Assembly: GCF_000152265.2 (NCBI RefSeq)
Contig: NC_021592.1
Location: 1,674,001-1,738,000, forward strand
Direction: 5' to 3'
Length of the DNA: 64,000 bases
Source: Ferroplasma acidarmanus Fer1
GTDB lineage: Archaea; Thermoplasmatota; Thermoplasmata; Thermoplasmatales; Thermoplasmataceae
Below, in pieces: positions 62,143 to 64,000 of this stretch. The position numbers and the translations under genes are program-made. Under the pieces are notes generated by a model that was given only the letters and a program-made list of their open reading frames with translations, was not told the DNA's origin and did no database searches. Positions within the stretch are counted from its first letter, which is position 1, and the number at the start of each line of letters is the position of its first letter.

Positions 62143-62157
62143 AAAACTGTCCAAATT

Positions 62158-62400
62158 TTGGGGGAACAGATCACACATGATTCTAAGGCTGCCAGAAAAC
62201 TATTGAGTAAGATGAAAAATAATATTCTAAGAATATTTGGAGATAGGGGATATGATTCAAAATATATCTACAATATGTTTGGATATAATGCAGTAATACC
62301 ACCCAGGAAAAATGCTTCTACCAAATCCAGAGGTTCATATGCAAGGGCTAAGATTGTGAGATTTATAAAAAAGAACTCCATGGAACAGTGGAAAGAGAAT
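62158..62400 (+). pseudogene. Internal fragment of another DDE transposase
   Basis: The segment translates to about 80 residues with IFGDRGYDSKYIYNMF, then AVIPPRKNA and SMEQWKE, matching the middle of an IS4/IS5-like transposase around the second catalytic Asp. The beginning and the C-terminal Glu block are absent, and no inverted repeats remain. It lies between the IS3 element and the resumed sugar-porter gene, so an older IS seems to have been cut down by deletions after the IS3 element arrived. Confidence 0.75.
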
Positions 62401-62405
62401 AATAA

Positions 62406-63257
62406 TCTCCAAGATGGCTGATACTGCATGAAAAATACGATAAGGCAATAGCATCACTGAAACGTTTTAATGTTACGGCAAAGTTGTCTGAAATTAAAAA
62501 TACACACGATTACCTTGTTGCAAAAGAAACAAAGCAAAAAGCAACACCCGGAATAAAAAGGGCTTTTGTTATAGTAGGGCTTTTTATGATGTTCCAGCAA
62601 ATTACCGGTATAAACATTCCCTTCTATTATGGCCCGGTTGTTATTGCGAAACTCCACATATTCGGTTCAACAGGTGGAACTGCTATATCAAGTGCAGTTT
62701 TTGGAATTGAAGCATCATCAATACTTGCCATTATAAATGTACTTGCCACACTTATCGGTTTCAGGCTTATAGATTCATACGGCAGGAGATCCCTGGCACT
62801 TCTAGGATACTCTGGCATGGCATTTTTCGATGTGCTGGGTGCAGTACTGTACCTTTCACATATAGATATTGGCCTGCTCATAGGATTCGCCGGGTTCATA
62901 ATATTCTTTGCTTTCGGTGTTGGTGGTACCGGCTGGATCATCCAGGGAGAATATTTCCCGACACAGTACAGGGGATTATTTGCTTCCCTTATTGCCGTTG
63001 TGGACTGGATATCAAACTTTGCAATAATTGAGCTGTTTCCTGTGATGGATCTGAAAATAGGGCTTGGATACACCATGGCTGTGTTTGCAGTGCTTTCAAT
63101 AATGGCAGTTGTTATCTTCTTCTACATAATGCCAAAAACTAAGGGCAAGAGTGTGGAGGAGATTAATGATATATTTGAAAACAATACTCTGGCAACAGTT
63201 AGAAACGCATCCATGTCGGGATATTCCGATAACTCTAAAACAGATAAAAAACAATAA
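62406..63257 (+). pseudogene. Sugar-porter MFS transporter, 3' part (broken)
   Basis: The frame resumes at SPRWLILHEKYDKA, the conserved PESPRWL loop after helix 6, and continues through the second half: QQITGINIPFYYGP (helix 7), LIDSYGRRSLALLGY, GWIIQGEYFPTQYRG and the C-terminal PKTKGKSVEEIN. All six C-terminal helices and the sugar-porter motifs are intact, which indicates that the break is recent. An ATG at 62484 could start a half-transporter, but this is unlikely to function. Confidence 0.85.
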
Positions 63258-63260
63258 ATA

Positions 63261-63268
63261 TTTTTTTT
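63261..63268 (+). terminator. T-run after the sugar-porter gene
   Basis: Eight consecutive T follow the stop codon closely, an archaeal-type terminator. Confidence 0.4.
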
Positions 63269-63315
63269 AAAATTTATTTAAATTTAGCTAAAAATTGTAT
63301 TTTTACAGGAATAAT

Positions 63316-64000
63316 TTATCCGCCATGCCTGAAATCTGGATATATCAGCATTCCGCCATCAACGACAATTGTAGTTCCTGTTATGTATTTTGCCATATCA
63401 CTTGCTGCAAACAGGACTGCATCCGCTACATCTTCTGCATCTCCCGGGAATCCCATGGCTATTTTATCATCAAGGTCTTTAAGGGTATCCGGATTTTCCC
63501 AGACAGATTTATTTATAGCAGTTTTTATGGCACCTGGTGCAATTGATATAACTCTGATGCCCATAGTCGCCGTTTCCTGTGCCAGTGTTTTAGCCATCAT
63601 GTCCAGACCAGCTTTTGAACTGCAATATGCACTGTAACCCTGCCAGGGAATATTAACATGGTCAGAGGTAATATTGATGATTACTCCCCTATTTTTCTTC
63701 TTCATTCTCTGAATTGCCATTCTGGAACAGAAATAAGGCCCGTAAAGGTTTATAGATATTACCTTTTTCCAGTTTTCTATATCATCATCTCCTAGCATTG
63801 CACGGACACCATCTATCCCTGCTGAATTCACAAGAATATCAACAGGCCCAAGGGAAGAATCTACTTTCCTGAACATTTCCTCAACAGCCACCGGATCTGC
63901 CATATCTGCACTCACTGCGATGGCTTTCCCCCTAGCTGCCACAATTTTATTTACTACTTCATCTGCAGCATTTTTGTTCCTGCCAAAATGGACTGCAACG
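63316..64000 (-). CDS. SDR dehydrogenase, glucose 1-dehydrogenase-like (partial)
   Basis: The 5' end lies beyond the right edge; the frame is open to the last base. The visible 228 residues lack the N-terminal TGxxxGIG loop but include NSAG, NITSDH, the catalytic YCSSK and the C-terminal block GTTIVVDGGMLIYPDFRHGG. That block closely resembles the end of Bacillus-type glucose 1-dehydrogenase (DGGMTLYPSF). It may oxidise glucose to gluconolactone, the entry to the Entner-Doudoroff route that ends with the KDG aldolase at 28.3 kb. It is convergent with the broken sugar-porter gene. Confidence 0.78.
   Translation of the reverse strand, partial: VAVHFGRNKNAADEVVNKIVAARGKAIAVSADMADPVAVEEMFRKVDSSLGPVDILVNSAGIDGVRAMLGDDDIENWKKVISINLYGPYFCSRMAIQRMKKKNRGVIINITSDHVNIPWQGYSAYCSSKAGLDMMAKTLAQETATMGIRVISIAPGAIKTAINKSVWENPDTLKDLDDKIAMGFPGDAEDVADAVLFAASDMAKYITGTTIVVDGGMLIYPDFRHGG

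Larger units (their letters stand above)
60865..62156 (+). mobile_element. IS3-family insertion sequence
   Basis: This element of about 1.29 kb carries overlapping orfA and orfB. Imperfect terminal inverted repeats share ATTT-GACAGTT at the outer ends (60865-60875 and the complement at 62146-62156) and AGTG and AATAT further in. No target duplication is found: the left neighbour is sugar-porter sequence and the right neighbour is a fragment of another transposase. This is as expected after a deletion at the IS edge. Confidence 0.8.

Overview
The window reads as chromosome of a thermoacidophilic archaeon of the order Thermoplasmatales, most likely Ferroplasma, Acidiplasma or Picrophilus-like. 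The reasons are AT-rich DNA, a tricorn protease, a thermopsin-family secreted protease, a glutamyl-tRNA reductase, a bacterial-type pantothenate kinase, a succinate dehydrogenase with a CCG-domain subunit in place of membrane anchors, and a strong habit of leaderless starts. Many first genes begin about 25 nt downstream of a TATA box. Internal cistrons, and a few first genes, use a GGAGGTGAT-like Shine-Dalgarno (SD) sequence. The genus assignment is inference.

Layout. 1-2.3 kb is the edge of a decayed integrated element: a ribbon-helix-helix-like small gene, a frameshifted tyrosine integrase whose 3' end runs into tRNA-Ala(GGC), and a winged-helix/zinc-ribbon regulator. 2.3-14 kb holds a Na+/H+ antiporter with nadE, a DUF3311/sodium-solute symporter pair, thermopsin, hemA, tRNA-Asp(GTC), a radical SAM/SPASM protein and an MHS-type MFS carrier. 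14.2-18.5 kb is shaped by insertion sequences: one IS cuts an NCS1 nucleobase permease near its C-terminus with a 9-bp target duplication, and a second IS follows. 18.6-24.3 kb carries tricorn, pantothenate kinase, a nucleoside deoxyribosyltransferase and a nucleoside hydrolase.

24.4-28.3 kb is an operon of SDR reductase, acyl-CoA ligase, a thiolase-fold protein lacking the usual Cys and His, and a DUF35 partner, behind a leader with nested inverted repeats. 28.3-48 kb is a dense central-carbon block: KDG aldolase, aconitase, malic enzyme, a 2-hydroxyacid dehydrogenase, succinyl-CoA synthetase, 2-oxoacid:ferredoxin oxidoreductase, succinate dehydrogenase and malate dehydrogenase. It covers much of the TCA cycle except citrate synthase, isocitrate dehydrogenase and fumarase.

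48-60 kb holds vitamin B6 synthesis (pdxST), a PPC/DUF296 protein with queE-folE-queD (7-deazaguanine tRNA modification), XdhC, a nucleoside phosphorylase, a large cell-surface protein, an MBL-fold hydrolase, a HAD phosphatase and a 3-hydroxyacyl-CoA dehydrogenase. 60.5-63.3 kb is a sugar transporter gene broken by an IS3-family element plus a piece of another transposase, with loss of the middle of the gene. The window ends inside an SDR dehydrogenase resembling Bacillus-type glucose 1-dehydrogenase.

The most interesting unit is the thiolase-like/DUF35 operon: unusual active site, apparent CTG start with a textbook SD, and structured leader. Other leads are an interleaved divergent promoter inside the first IS, short ORFs preceding SD-led first genes, and the tRNA-Ala integration scar.
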